Of a stretch of 64,000 nucleotides of DNA, positions 53,911-62,274 are shown piece by piece. A program made the position numbers and the translations under genes. How positions within the stretch are numbered: the stretch's first letter is position 1; the number at the start of each line of letters is the position of its first letter. The notes under the pieces are model-generated. The model was not told the DNA's origin. It saw only the letters and a list, made by a program, of their open reading frames with translations, and searched no databases. The DNA is from CAZTAR01 sp043813895 (GTDB taxonomy: Bacteria > Planctomycetota > Phycisphaerae > UBA1845 > UTPLA1): NCBI GenBank assembly GCA_043813895.1, contig JBDRKQ010000101.1, forward strand, positions 1 to 64,000, read 5' to 3'.

Positions 53911-54387
53911 TCACAATCGCGTCCGGCGTCGGAAGGGCACAGCGGCGATCAGACAGCCGGTAAGGGCAAGTGGCGGGAGTAGGCCGAGACCGCAGAGGCC
54001 TGGGTCGATTGGCGGGGGTTGCCGTTCGGCTGTGCCGCCGACGAGCGTGACGGTGCCGAGCAGGACGTTCTCGCTGCAGTGGCTTGGTGGTGTGACGCGG
54101 TAGGTAAACGTGGTCATGCCGGAGAAGTCTTCGTACGGGACGAAGACGAAGTCGGTCGATCGCTCGCCTGTCTGTTCGATGATGCCGCCGAGTGGGTATT
54201 GAAAGACGGTGATTTCGCTCTCTTCGAGAAACGAGCCTTGAAGCGTGAATGTCGCCGGCTGGCCGGTGCTGACGACGACGACCTGATCGTAAACGGTCGG
54301 GCAGTTCTGCGCGGCGGCGGTGCGCGGAAGCGCCGCGACGACCGCGGCGCAAACCAACAGCGCAGCGACAGCGTGTGTGGACTTCAT
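53911..54387 (-). CDS. small exported protein with a C-terminal membrane anchor
   Basis: 158 residues from the ATG at 54387. A signal peptide (MKSTHAVAALLVCAAVVAAL, cut near TAAAQ) is followed by an Ig/cadherin-like beta domain (TFTLQGSFLEESEITVFQYP, FTYRVTPPSHCSENVLLGTV) and then a Pro-rich linker, a hydrophobic helix (GLCGLGLLPPLALTGCLIAA) and RRR at the end. That tail is the layout of C-terminal sorting signals of the CTERM kind, so the protein may be processed and anchored. Function unknown. Confidence 0.6.
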   Translation of the reverse strand: MKSTHAVAALLVCAAVVAALPRTAAAQNCPTVYDQVVVVSTGQPATFTLQGSFLEESEITVFQYPLGGIIEQTGERSTDFVFVPYEDFSGMTTFTYRVTPPSHCSENVLLGTVTLVGGTAERQPPPIDPGLCGLGLLPPLALTGCLIAAVPFRRRTRL

Positions 54388-54573
54388 CTTTCCTCTCCCG
54401 AATCCGGGCGCAAGGCCCGGCATCCCCCGACGGCGCCCGCGCAAGGTGGGCGGCCGTTCTGTCAGGTGCTCTCTATCTGACTATAGGCGCAAGAGAATGG
54501 TGGGTCGCCTGCTCGCGGCGCGGGAGTTGGCAGTGAAGGGACATACTCGGACCTGCGCTACTTTGCTTAGCCG

Positions 54574-54705
54574 GGGGTGGCATGGGTTAGCGGAGTCCCG
54601 GCGGGCCGGGACGGCGCGTACCCGTGCGGAAGAGACATCGAGGTGTTCCCATGGGTAACGAGCGGGACGCACCAGAGTGCGTCCCGCTCGTTACCCATGC
54701 CACCC
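54574..54705. repeat. nested palindrome with a perfect 22-bp stem
   Basis: The inner hairpin at 54651-54698 has two perfectly matching 22-base arms (ATGGGTAACGAGCGGGACGC and so on) around a 4-base loop. The outer arms GGGTGGCATGGGTTA (54574) and TTACCCATGCCACCC (ending 54705) widen it. A related, shorter palindrome lies at about 5483-5511. It sits between two genes on the minus strand. Confidence 0.7.
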
Positions 54706-54717
54706 CGTCGAGAACTG

Positions 54718-55017
54718 CTACTCGACCGCGCAGCCGATCATCGTGAGAGAATCATCGGAGGCGAGCGCAGCGCGTGCGACTCGGACGGTTCGGTCGATGG
54801 TGATCCACCGATCACGGTCGAGCTGGCGGACGTTCAGGACTTCTCCGACGCAGGGTGCGATCTCCGTGTTCGTGAGGAAACCCAGGCCTGACGGGGCACG
54901 ATCGACCATCCAGGCCTTTTGGTCCTCGATCTTGCCGGGCCGCTTCCACCGAATGATGTCGTCCGCGATCTTGCGTTCTTCCTTGCGACGGTCAGACTTG
55001 TTGAGGGGGTCGGTCAC
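54718..55017 (-). CDS. short PilZ-like domain protein
   Basis: 99 residues from the GTG at 55017, chosen for GGAGG eight bases upstream. The N-terminus KSDRRKEERKIADDIIRW has the PilZ Arg cluster, followed by DRAPSGLGFLT as the second motif (D.S..G). The C-terminal strand is short. It probably binds c-di-GMP, with lower certainty than the PilZ protein at 33300-33737 because the fold is truncated. Confidence 0.55.
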   Translation of the reverse strand: MTDPLNKSDRRKEERKIADDIIRWKRPGKIEDQKAWMVDRAPSGLGFLTNTEIAPCVGEVLNVRQLDRDRWITIDRTVRVARAALASDDSLTMIGCAVE

Positions 55018-55240
55018 GTGGCGTTCCTCCAGATTGGCGCCGCAGGTTCCCATCGGGCGCGGTTACCCGGGATGAATTCGGCCCGCCGTTGCCGCGAGTT
55101 TAGGAATATCGGTCGGAGGCCGCGCCGGGACTGCGGGCGTGGTAATATCGGCCGAAAGCTGCGGCTCGGATACAATGCACCGCGTTGAACAAGCCGTGGA
55201 CGCTGGAGTAGGATTGTATCCGGGCGCGCAGCGTCGCTCC

Positions 55241-55344
55241 CGGTAGCGTCCGACCCCTGCGGCCGACGGCGACCACGTTGAAGCGTTTGCCGGCTGATAC
55301 GTCGGCCGCAGGGGCCGACGCTACCGATGCCGCGAGGGGCCGAT
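55241..55344. repeat. composite palindrome, family H
   Basis: GGTAGCGTCCGACCCCTGCG (55241) and GCAGGGGCCGACGCTACC (ending about 55325) are inverted arms. A single short copy is at 50371-50400. The rest of 55018-55394 shows no gene. Confidence 0.65.
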
Positions 55345-55394
55345 GCTAATGGCGTAACGGTCAGGTGCAGGCTGATCGAGAAGGGAGGATCGCC

Positions 55395-56009
55395 TTGGAC
55401 GGTGAAGAGTCGGCGGAAGTGCGGCGGCTGATCGAGCAGGCCCGGCAACATGACGACGCAGCGATGGGCGCGTTGCTTTCGGCGCATACGCAACGGTTAC
55501 TGGCATCGGTCAGGGCGGAGTTGGGCGACCGGCTTAGACAACGGCTGGAGTCGCAGGACGTGATGCAGCAGGTGTATCTCGACGCGCTGAACAACATCGA
55601 CAAGTTTGTCGAACAGGGGCACGACAGTTTCTTCCGCTGGCTGCGGCGCATCGCGGTAAATCGCATTTGCGATGTGGATCGAAAGGCGTTCAAGACGGAG
55701 AAGCGGGGCAAGGAGGTTCGGGCGGGCGACGTTGCGGTGGACGATTCGCTCCTGAACCTGTTGGATCACATCCCGGCCGGCGTGAGCGGGCCTGTCACGG
55801 TGGCAGACCGGTCGGACCGGATCAAGCTGCTGGCCGAGGCATTGTTGCGGCTGTCGGAGGATCATCGCGAAGTGCTCCGCCTGCGCTATCTCAGCGAACT
55901 GAGCGTGGCGGAGACGGCCGCGCGGATGAATCGAACCGAGCGGGCGGTTCGGGGACTGTGTGTTCGAGCGTTGATTGGACTGCGGGAGGCGCTGGGGAAT
56001 GCCGTCTGA
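55395..56009 (+). CDS. ECF-type RNA polymerase sigma factor
   Basis: 204 residues. The TTG at 55395 is chosen because GGGAGG lies six bases upstream; a GTG at 55365 without such a site is the alternative. Region 2 is visible as SQDVMQQVYLDALNNID and FFRWLRRIAVNRICDVDR; region 4 as LSEDHREVLRLRYLSELSV and RTERAVRGLCVRALIGLRE with its helix-turn-helix. It overlaps the kinase gene by 11 bases. Linked ECF sigma and Ser/Thr kinase genes are a known planctomycete arrangement, in which the kinase probably controls the sigma factor. Confidence 0.93.
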   Translation: MDGEESAEVRRLIEQARQHDDAAMGALLSAHTQRLLASVRAELGDRLRQRLESQDVMQQVYLDALNNIDKFVEQGHDSFFRWLRRIAVNRICDVDRKAFKTEKRGKEVRAGDVAVDDSLLNLLDHIPAGVSGPVTVADRSDRIKLLAEALLRLSEDHREVLRLRYLSELSVAETAARMNRTERAVRGLCVRALIGLREALGNAV

Positions 56010-58632
56010 CGATTCAGCGGAACGTACCTCTCCGTTGCAGGACGATCTGCTGGCCGAGGTCGTGGATCGCTACCTGGAGGAGCTGGCGGATGGCAAGTCG
56101 CCGGACCAGTCGGCGTACGTCGAGGCGCACCCGGAAATGGCAGATGCGCTGCGGGGCGTCTTCAAAACGCTCGATCTGGTCCAGGCGGCGGGCAAGTCGC
56201 TGAATGCGTCAAACCTGGAATCAGGCCAGCGGCTGGGGGAATTCAGGATCGTCCGGGAGATCGGCCGGGGCGGCATGGGTGTTGTCTATGAGGCCGTTCA
56301 GACGTCCCTGGGACGCCGCGTGGCGTTGAAGGTGCTGCCAGCCAGTGTGACGATTTCAGAAAACGCCCTGGAGCGGTTCCACCGAGAGGCACACACCGGC
56401 GGTCGGTTGCACCACACGAGCATCGTTCCGGTCTATGCCGTGGGGGAAGAGAACGGGATCAATTACTACGCGATGCAGCTCATCGAGGGGCGGTCGCTGT
56501 CACACTACCTCAAGACCGCGCGAGAGAGTCCGCGGAGCGTGGATCGGAACCACTTCAAGCGGATCGCGAAATGGGGGCGGCAGGCGGCAGACGCATTGGC
56601 GCACGCGCACGGCCAAGGGATCATCCACCGGGACATCAAGCCCGCCAACATGCTGTACGACGGCAAGGACAACGTGTGGATCTTCGATTTCGGGCTGGCG
56701 CGCGCCTCTGACGATCCGACGATCACGCAATCGGGAGACCTGCTAGGCACGGTCCGCTACATGTCGCCGGAGCAGGCCCGAAGCGAATCGCATCTGGACG
56801 GCCTCACGGATGTGTATTCCCTGGGTGCGACGCTTTATGAGCTGGCGAGTTTAAGCCCGGCGTTCGAGGGGGATTCCCGTGCGACGGCGCTTCGGCAAGT
56901 GACGGAGATGGAGCCGCGGCCGCTACGCCAGTTGGCGCCGTTGGTGCCGCGCGATATCGAGACGATCGTCCAGAAATGCATGCAGAAGGACCGGTCGCGC
57001 CGTTACCAGTCCGCCGCGGACGTGGCCGAGGACCTCCGACGATTCCTGGCGGGCGAGCCGATTCTGGCGCGGCGTACGCCGCTGTCCGTTCGGGCTTGGC
57101 GTTGGGTTCGGCGACATCGCGGCCTCTCCGCATCGCTCGTGGCTGCAATCGTCCTGGCAATCGGGGCGTCGCTATTGGCCGCCAAGCTGCGTCATGACGA
57201 GGGACGCAGGCGCTTGCAGGAGGCCTACACCGCGATCGTCATGGACCAGGACTTCACTCGTGGTACGGAACTCCTCCAGGATGCCGAATCCCGCGGAGTG
57301 GACTCGGCCGAGCTGTATCTCTATCGCGGGCTGATCCCGATGCTCAACGAGCAACCGCAGAGGGCTCTGCCGGACTTGGAAAAGGCGCGCGAGTTGGCGT
57401 CGAACGACCTGAACGCCCTGTACGCAACGGCACGCGCGCACGTCGACATGGGCGATTTCAATAGCAGCAAGCACCTGTTCGAAGAAGAGGGCTCGCGGCG
57501 ACCGGCGAGTGCCTTGGGGTGGTTTCTCCGCGGGTACGCGCAGAGCCGAATCCAAGAGAGTGAAGCCATCGCGTGTTACAACCGGGCCCTGGAGGTGCAG
57601 CCGGACTTTGTTGCAGCCATCGTGGAACGGGCAACCTACCGGGGTTTTCGACTCACCACCGAGGGCTTGCGGGAAGAACTCGAGCCAATGCTCCGGGATT
57701 TCGACGCGGTGGCGGTGATGCGCCCGGGGATTTCGTATCCATACGCCTGGCGGGCGTGGAGCCGGCTGATCGGCGCCGCCTATGCAGCAACACAGCCGGA
57801 CTTGCAGGAGCAGGGGCTCGCGTGGCTACAGGAATGCCGTGCGGACTTGGGTGAGGCGCTGCGCGTGCGCCGGCCGGACGACCCGCGAGCGCTCTCCGTC
57901 TCCGGAGCCTACCTCCGGTACATCGGCGATTTCCACGGTTCGGCCAAGGCGTACAACGACGCGATGAAGATTCACCGGCGGCTATGGGGCAAGCCCAACC
58001 TGTTCTACCTGCACGCCACTGCCATCGCACTGCACGCGGAAGGGCGCGTGGATGCCGCCTTGGGCAAGATTGTGCCTGATTCCAGGGCTACGCCGGAGTT
58101 CTACTCGCTGGTTTTGCATCGCGCGATCCTGCTTGCAGAACTCGGCCGGTTCGAGGAGGCACGGTCCGTCTGCCTGGAGGCGGCCGAACATCAGAAGTCT
58201 CACGGAACGGCGACGTTCATCATTGCCGCGATCATGGAGTTTCTCGGCTATCACGACGATGCCCGTGCAGCCATACGCGGCTTCGAGACGCGCGATCCGG
58301 AAGAAATGAGCTTCGAATACATGACGCAGACAACCGGCGGAGCCGAATTGGAATACCTGGCAGGACGAATCGACGCCGACGCCCTCATGGCCGCGGCGGA
58401 AGGCAATCCAGGCCGCAGGTGCGAATACGCATTCCGGATCGCGATGCGAGAGCTGGGCCGGGGGCATCGAGAAGCTGGCCTGGCGATGCTCAACGTGTGC
58501 GACAAGACCGGCGTCGTCTTCTACATCGAACACCGCTTCACGCGCGTCTTTCTCGAACGCGCGAAGAACGATCCACAGTGGCCACGGTGGATCAAGGCGG
58601 CCAACACAACAACATCGCCAGGCTCTGAGTGA
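55999..58632 (+). CDS. membrane Ser/Thr protein kinase with a TPR-like periplasmic domain
   Basis: 877 residues. After a 75-residue N-terminal region (DLLAEVVDRYLEELADGKSP) the kinase domain spans about 85-345: GRGGMG (89-94), catalytic Lys in VALKV (about 111), HRDIKPAN (210-217) and DFG (230-232), then GTVRYMSPEQ. One membrane helix follows at about 376-395, and then about 480 residues of TPR-like helical repeats outside. Kinase in the cytoplasm and repeats in the periplasm suggest a receptor that senses an envelope signal and acts on the overlapping sigma gene product. No PASTA repeats. Confidence 0.93.
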   Translation: MPSDDSAERTSPLQDDLLAEVVDRYLEELADGKSPDQSAYVEAHPEMADALRGVFKTLDLVQAAGKSLNASNLESGQRLGEFRIVREIGRGGMGVVYEAVQTSLGRRVALKVLPASVTISENALERFHREAHTGGRLHHTSIVPVYAVGEENGINYYAMQLIEGRSLSHYLKTARESPRSVDRNHFKRIAKWGRQAADALAHAHGQGIIHRDIKPANMLYDGKDNVWIFDFGLARASDDPTITQSGDLLGTVRYMSPEQARSESHLDGLTDVYSLGATLYELASLSPAFEGDSRATALRQVTEMEPRPLRQLAPLVPRDIETIVQKCMQKDRSRRYQSAADVAEDLRRFLAGEPILARRTPLSVRAWRWVRRHRGLSASLVAAIVLAIGASLLAAKLRHDEGRRRLQEAYTAIVMDQDFTRGTELLQDAESRGVDSAELYLYRGLIPMLNEQPQRALPDLEKARELASNDLNALYATARAHVDMGDFNSSKHLFEEEGSRRPASALGWFLRGYAQSRIQESEAIACYNRALEVQPDFVAAIVERATYRGFRLTTEGLREELEPMLRDFDAVAVMRPGISYPYAWRAWSRLIGAAYAATQPDLQEQGLAWLQECRADLGEALRVRRPDDPRALSVSGAYLRYIGDFHGSAKAYNDAMKIHRRLWGKPNLFYLHATAIALHAEGRVDAALGKIVPDSRATPEFYSLVLHRAILLAELGRFEEARSVCLEAAEHQKSHGTATFIIAAIMEFLGYHDDARAAIRGFETRDPEEMSFEYMTQTTGGAELEYLAGRIDADALMAAAEGNPGRRCEYAFRIAMRELGRGHREAGLAMLNVCDKTGVVFYIEHRFTRVFLERAKNDPQWPRWIKAANTTTSPGSE

Positions 58633-58650
58633 CCCAGCGAGCCGGTGCGT

Positions 58651-58686
58651 CAGCGAGCCGGGGCGTCCCCGCCCCGGTCCTTTCCA
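58651..58686 (+). terminator. hairpin after the kinase gene, possible terminator
   Basis: CCGGGGCG and CGCCCCGG with a TCCC loop (58658-58677) followed by TCCTTTCC. The T-run is short, so termination may be incomplete. The same kind of GAGCCGGGGCGTCCCCGCCC unit is repeat-like. Confidence 0.4.
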
Positions 58687-58846
58687 TCGTAACGCTATCC
58701 TCCACCACCCCCGCAGCACGACCGAAAACTCAACACACTCAGGCTCGCAAAAAAACTCAGAATCCACGGAGCGCACCCGGAATCCCCACGCTCTTGAACA
58801 TGACGGGAAATGAATCCTGCTCCTAAAGCAAGAAAGGAATACAGTC

Positions 58847-59122
58847 ATGTTGAAGAGAATCCAGAAGCGAATCGCGGCCCTTTGCACTTGTGGCACTCTG
58901 ATGGTTGCAGCGCCGATGTCCCTCGACGGTTGCCAGGGCATGGCCGGCATCATCGGTGGTGGAAGCACGACCGAGGTGGTCACGCAGAGCACAGCCACGG
59001 CCTTCGCCGGCTCGGACGGCGCATCGGCATCCGCCGGGAGCACGACCTCCGTTACCCAGCAGCAAGGCGGCTTCGTCGGCGGCGGCTTCCTGGGTGGCGG
59101 CCTCGGGTACGGCGACTTCTAA
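58847..59122 (+). CDS. small glycine-rich exported protein
   Basis: 91 residues from the ATG at 58847 (AAGGA about eight bases upstream). The N-terminus is positively charged and hydrophobic (LCTCGTLMVAAPMSLDGC), perhaps a lipoprotein signal with the lipid Cys in LDGC, though the box is unusual. The mature part is Ser/Thr/Gln rich and ends with repeated GG (FVGGGFLGGGLGYGDF). Low complexity; function unknown. Confidence 0.5.
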   Translation: MLKRIQKRIAALCTCGTLMVAAPMSLDGCQGMAGIIGGGSTTEVVTQSTATAFAGSDGASASAGSTTSVTQQQGGFVGGGFLGGGLGYGDF

Positions 59123-59195
59123 GACCCCCGTGGATTAAACGCACCGCTCCTCCAAGAACAGAAGAAGACACACGCGTTCCTGCCCTCCTGAAAAC

Positions 59196-59226
59196 GACGG
59201 CGCCCGCGAACATCGCGGACGCCGTC
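59196..59226 (-). terminator. hairpin between convergent genes, likely terminator
   Basis: A 14-bp stem (GACGGCGTCCGCGA with TCGCGGGCGCCGTC, one wobble) and a 3-base loop, followed on the minus strand by GTTTTC. It would end transcription of the methyltransferase gene and may also stop the small gene from the other side. Confidence 0.45.
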
Positions 59227-59261
59227 CTGCATTGGGGTGTCACAAGCACCACCGGCCAACA

Positions 59262-59325
59262 GAGCCGGCTCGTGTCGAGCCGGTGTCGTTGCCCACAGAG
59301 CCGGCTCGTGTCGAGCCGGTGCTGC
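59262..59325. repeat. tandem pair of short palindromes (family K)
   Basis: AGAGCCGGCTCGTGTCGAGC plus CGGTG occurs twice, about 35 bases apart, between the small gene and pcm. Confidence 0.7.
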
Positions 59326-59359
59326 CGCCAAGGATATGAATGCTCTTGCGCGGAGGAAG

Positions 59360-59385
59360 GCCGCGCGGACTGAAGTCCGCGGCTC
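59360..59385. repeat. palindromic repeat, family C
   Basis: CCGCGCGGACTGAAGTCCGC and GGCTC directly after the methyltransferase stop; same family as 7152-7177. Confidence 0.75.
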
Positions 59386-59398
59386 GTCGATGCGCCGA

Positions 59399-60235
59399 TT
59401 ACGGATCGGACCCTGCTTCCGCCTCGCCGGTCATGGGCACGAAGCGGACCGGCGCGAGCATCTTTCGATCGAGCGCGCCGTCCGCCCGCTTGGTCAGGAG
59501 AACGAGGTCCTGTCCGAACGATTGGCCGCCGACGGGGATGCACATCCGGCCGCCGACGGTGAGCTGTTCGACCAGGGCCGGCGGCGGATCCTCGGGAGCA
59601 CAAGTTACGATAATGGCATCGAAGGGCGCTTCTTCCGGCCAGCCGAGATGGCCGTCGCCAATCCGCGTGCGAATGGTGTCGTAGCCGCGTTCTTGCAGCA
59701 GCCCGAACGTCCGCTTGGCCAGCGGTTCGACGATCTCAATGGTGAACACCTTGTCCGTCAGCTCGGCGAGGATCGCCGCCTGGTAGCCTGATCCCGTGCC
59801 GATTTCGAAGACCTTGTCCCCATGCTCAAGCGCCAGCGCTTCCGTCATCAGCGCGACGATATAAGGTTGCGAGATCGTCTGCGCGTAACCGATCGGCAAC
59901 GCGCAGTCTCGGTACGCACTGTCCGTGTAAGGCTCGGGCACGAACCAGTGCCGCGGCACATTCTGCATGGCCTCCAGCACGCGCTCCGACGCGATCCCGC
60001 GATCGGCGATCTGACGGCGGACCATCTGTCGGCGCTCGTCGGCGCGCTCGGCAGTCCGCGGCAGGCGGTTCGTGGGAGCCGAGGAGACTTCGGTCGGAGC
60101 GGTCGCAATCCTCGTCGTCGGTCGGCGACCGTCCTTGTTGACGGTCGGCTCACGACATGCGGGAATCGTCAGCATCGCGATGCCTCCGCAGATGAGGGTG
60201 TGCAGTCGTAGTCGGTGAACCAGGCGAGTCGTCAT
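59399..60235 (-). CDS. pcm: protein-L-isoaspartate O-methyltransferase with a lipoprotein signal
   Basis: 278 residues from the ATG at 60235 (AGGGG seven bases upstream). It methylates isoaspartyl residues in damaged proteins, using SAM. Motif I VFEIGTGSGYQAAIL, then IGDGHLGW and APFDAIIVTCAPE are typical, as is the N-terminal QMVRRQIADRGI. Unlike the usual cytoplasmic enzyme it starts with a lipoprotein signal (CGGIAMLTIPAC, lipid on Cys27) and an Ala/Thr/Arg linker, so it is probably anchored outside the cytoplasm, where SAM supply would be a problem. Confidence 0.9.
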   Translation of the reverse strand: MTTRLVHRLRLHTLICGGIAMLTIPACREPTVNKDGRRPTTRIATAPTEVSSAPTNRLPRTAERADERRQMVRRQIADRGIASERVLEAMQNVPRHWFVPEPYTDSAYRDCALPIGYAQTISQPYIVALMTEALALEHGDKVFEIGTGSGYQAAILAELTDKVFTIEIVEPLAKRTFGLLQERGYDTIRTRIGDGHLGWPEEAPFDAIIVTCAPEDPPPALVEQLTVGGRMCIPVGGQSFGQDLVLLTKRADGALDRKMLAPVRFVPMTGEAEAGSDP

Positions 60236-60422
60236 GATCTGCCCCTTTTCGACTGAGGGGTTGAGGCCTGACGGGGTCATTGTAGACGCCGCCACGTTGT
60301 CCGTCTCGGCTGGAAGGAAGGCGAATGCTGTCGGATAGGACGGGCTCTTGCCCGGGGACCGTCGGGCTTGCCAAGTCGATGCTTGCTCCGAGCCGGGCGG
60401 ACGGTTATCGTGTTCTTTCAAT

Positions 60423-60944
60423 ATGAAAGTACTCCTCGACGAGAATGGAATCCAGAGCGCTTTGTCGCGACTGGCTGATGAGGTTGCGGGCTCGATTCCC
60501 GACGGTTGCCCCGTGGGCGTCATCGGGATACGCCGTCGCGGCGATGACCTTGCGCGCCGGCTGATTCGCTTGCTGGGCGATCGCGGCGTGAGGGGCGTCG
60601 CCTCCGGCTCACTCGATATCACGCTCTATCGCGACGACCTGGCGGAGATCGGTCCGTCCGCGGTTGTGCGGACGACGGAGATCGACTTCGACGTCGCGGG
60701 CCGCTACATCGTGCTGGTGGACGACGTGATCTACACGGGCCGGAGCGTGCGGTCCGCCTTGGCTGCCATCATCGATCTGGGACGGCCGAATGCGATCCGG
60801 CTGGCCGTGTTGGTCGATCGCGGCGGGCGCGAGCTTCCCATCCAGCCGGACTTCGTGGGCCTGCGGACGAAAGAAGACGAGGAGCGAATCACCGTTTCGC
60901 TGCGAGAGAGCGGCGGCGTTGATCGCGTGGAGGTCGAGACATGA
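60423..60944 (+). CDS. pyrR: PyrR, pyrimidine operon regulator / uracil phosphoribosyltransferase
   Basis: 173 residues, start at 60423 without a clear ribosome site. The PRPP-binding motif VLVDDVIYTGRSVRSA and GVIGIRRRGDDLARRL are characteristic. PyrR binds pyr mRNA to cause attenuation when UMP is high and has some uracil phosphoribosyltransferase activity. The typical PyrR anti-antiterminator RNA was looked for upstream but not found. Its stop overlaps the pyrB start by four bases (ATGA), so the two are one operon. Confidence 0.93.
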   Translation: MKVLLDENGIQSALSRLADEVAGSIPDGCPVGVIGIRRRGDDLARRLIRLLGDRGVRGVASGSLDITLYRDDLAEIGPSAVVRTTEIDFDVAGRYIVLVDDVIYTGRSVRSALAAIIDLGRPNAIRLAVLVDRGGRELPIQPDFVGLRTKEDEERITVSLRESGGVDRVEVET

Positions 60945-61930
60945 ACGCCCGCCGTGCTCCAACGGCAGCGGCGGGGGCGGCCGCGATGACGCGTGAGTCG
61001 GCGGTCTGGCCCTATCGGAATCTGCTGGGTCTCGAGACCCTCGCGGCAGAGGAGATTACACATATCCTGGACACGGCCGAGGCGTTTGAGGATGTCTCGA
61101 CGCGGAGCGTGAAGAAGGTGCCGGCGTTGCGCGGGCGCGTTGTCGTGAACTTGTTCTTCGAGGACTCGACGCGCACCAAGACGAGCTTCACGCTGGCGGC
61201 ACAGCGTCTCAGCGCGGACGTGATCAACTTCACGGCCCGGACGAGTTCGCTGAGCAAGGGCGAGAGCCTTCGCGATACTGCCCGGAACATCGAGGCGATG
61301 GGCGTGGATATCATCGTGTGCCGCCATTCGGCCGCGGGGGCGCCGCACCTGGTCGCGCGCAATGTGAGCTGTTCGGTCATAAACGCGGGCGACGGCTGCC
61401 ACGAACACCCAACACAGGGCCTGCTGGACATCTACACGATTCGTCAGGCGAAGGGCGGAATCGAGGGTCTGAAGGTGGCGATCGTCGGGGACGTCGCGAA
61501 CTCCCGCGTCGCGCGGTCGAACCTCCACGGCCTGCTGAAACTGGGCGCCGAAGTGACCTTCGTCGGCCCTTCGACGCTCGTCCCGAGAGCATTCGAGGAG
61601 ATGGGCGCGAAGGTCTGCCACGATCTCGACACGGTGATCGATCAGTTCGACGTGATCAACGTGCTCCGCGTACAGCGCGAACGCATCGCGTCGAACGTGT
61701 TTCCCAGCTTGCAGGAGTACTCCCGGTTATTCGGCTTGACCAACGAGCGCATGAACCGGGCGAAGCCGGATGTATTGGTAATGCACCCCGGTCCGATCAA
61801 CCGCGGCGTCGAGATGTCCGCGGACGTAGCCGACGGCCAGCAGAGCGTGATCCTCAAACAAGTGACGAACGGCTTGGCCGTGCGGATGGCGGTGATGTTT
61901 CTGTGCAAACAGGCGGGAGAAGCGGGGTAA
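60941..61930 (+). CDS. pyrB: aspartate carbamoyltransferase catalytic chain
   Basis: 329 residues, translationally coupled to pyrR (ATGA). It joins carbamoyl phosphate and aspartate, the first committed pyrimidine step. FFEDSTRTKTSF holds the carbamoyl phosphate loop, HPTQGLLDIYTI the central motif, and NVLRVQRER and MHPGPINRGVEM the C-terminal aspartate site. It is 15-20 residues longer at the N-terminus than usual; an internal ATG (MTRESAVWPYRN) may be the true start. pyrC lies elsewhere in the window. Confidence 0.95.
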   Translation: MNARRAPTAAAGAAAMTRESAVWPYRNLLGLETLAAEEITHILDTAEAFEDVSTRSVKKVPALRGRVVVNLFFEDSTRTKTSFTLAAQRLSADVINFTARTSSLSKGESLRDTARNIEAMGVDIIVCRHSAAGAPHLVARNVSCSVINAGDGCHEHPTQGLLDIYTIRQAKGGIEGLKVAIVGDVANSRVARSNLHGLLKLGAEVTFVGPSTLVPRAFEEMGAKVCHDLDTVIDQFDVINVLRVQRERIASNVFPSLQEYSRLFGLTNERMNRAKPDVLVMHPGPINRGVEMSADVADGQQSVILKQVTNGLAVRMAVMFLCKQAGEAG

Positions 61931-62145
61931 CGAACTGCCCGTGGGCCGCTGGCAGCTTGCGGATGATCTACTCCGGACTGTGTCGCTTCTTCTTCATCGA
62001 GAATCTCCTTGCCCAACCGGGCCGTAGAGACTCTCATAACACATGGATCAGGTTTCGGGGAGCAGGCCAGCGCCAGAGCTGGTGGTTTTTGCGGCCAGGA
62101 GCGGCGTTTCCGAACGGCTGTTTTCCATTTTACAGCGGGCTGGTA

Positions 62146-62259
62146 GGTCTTCGGACCCGCTCGCTTGCGCTCGGCGTTCGGATCGAGAACGCTGACCGCT
62201 CACCGAGAGGGCCCTCACGTGTGGGTGCTGACCGCTCCCTGACGGTCGCGGCTCTGATC
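62146..62259. repeat. repeats of families E and D in the gap after pyrB
   Basis: TCTTCGGACCCGCTCGCTTG and CGCTCGGCG (family E, 62146-62184), then two family D units with GCTGACCGCTC and GCTGACCGCTCCCTGACG (62190-62259). The stretch 61931-62145 holds no recognised gene. Confidence 0.65.
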
Positions 62260-62274
62260 TGCGTCGCTGTCGCG

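Noticed and set aside
60236..60422. Possible PyrR-binding attenuator before pyrR.
   Set aside because: No PyrR consensus loop or terminator hairpin with a T-run was found.
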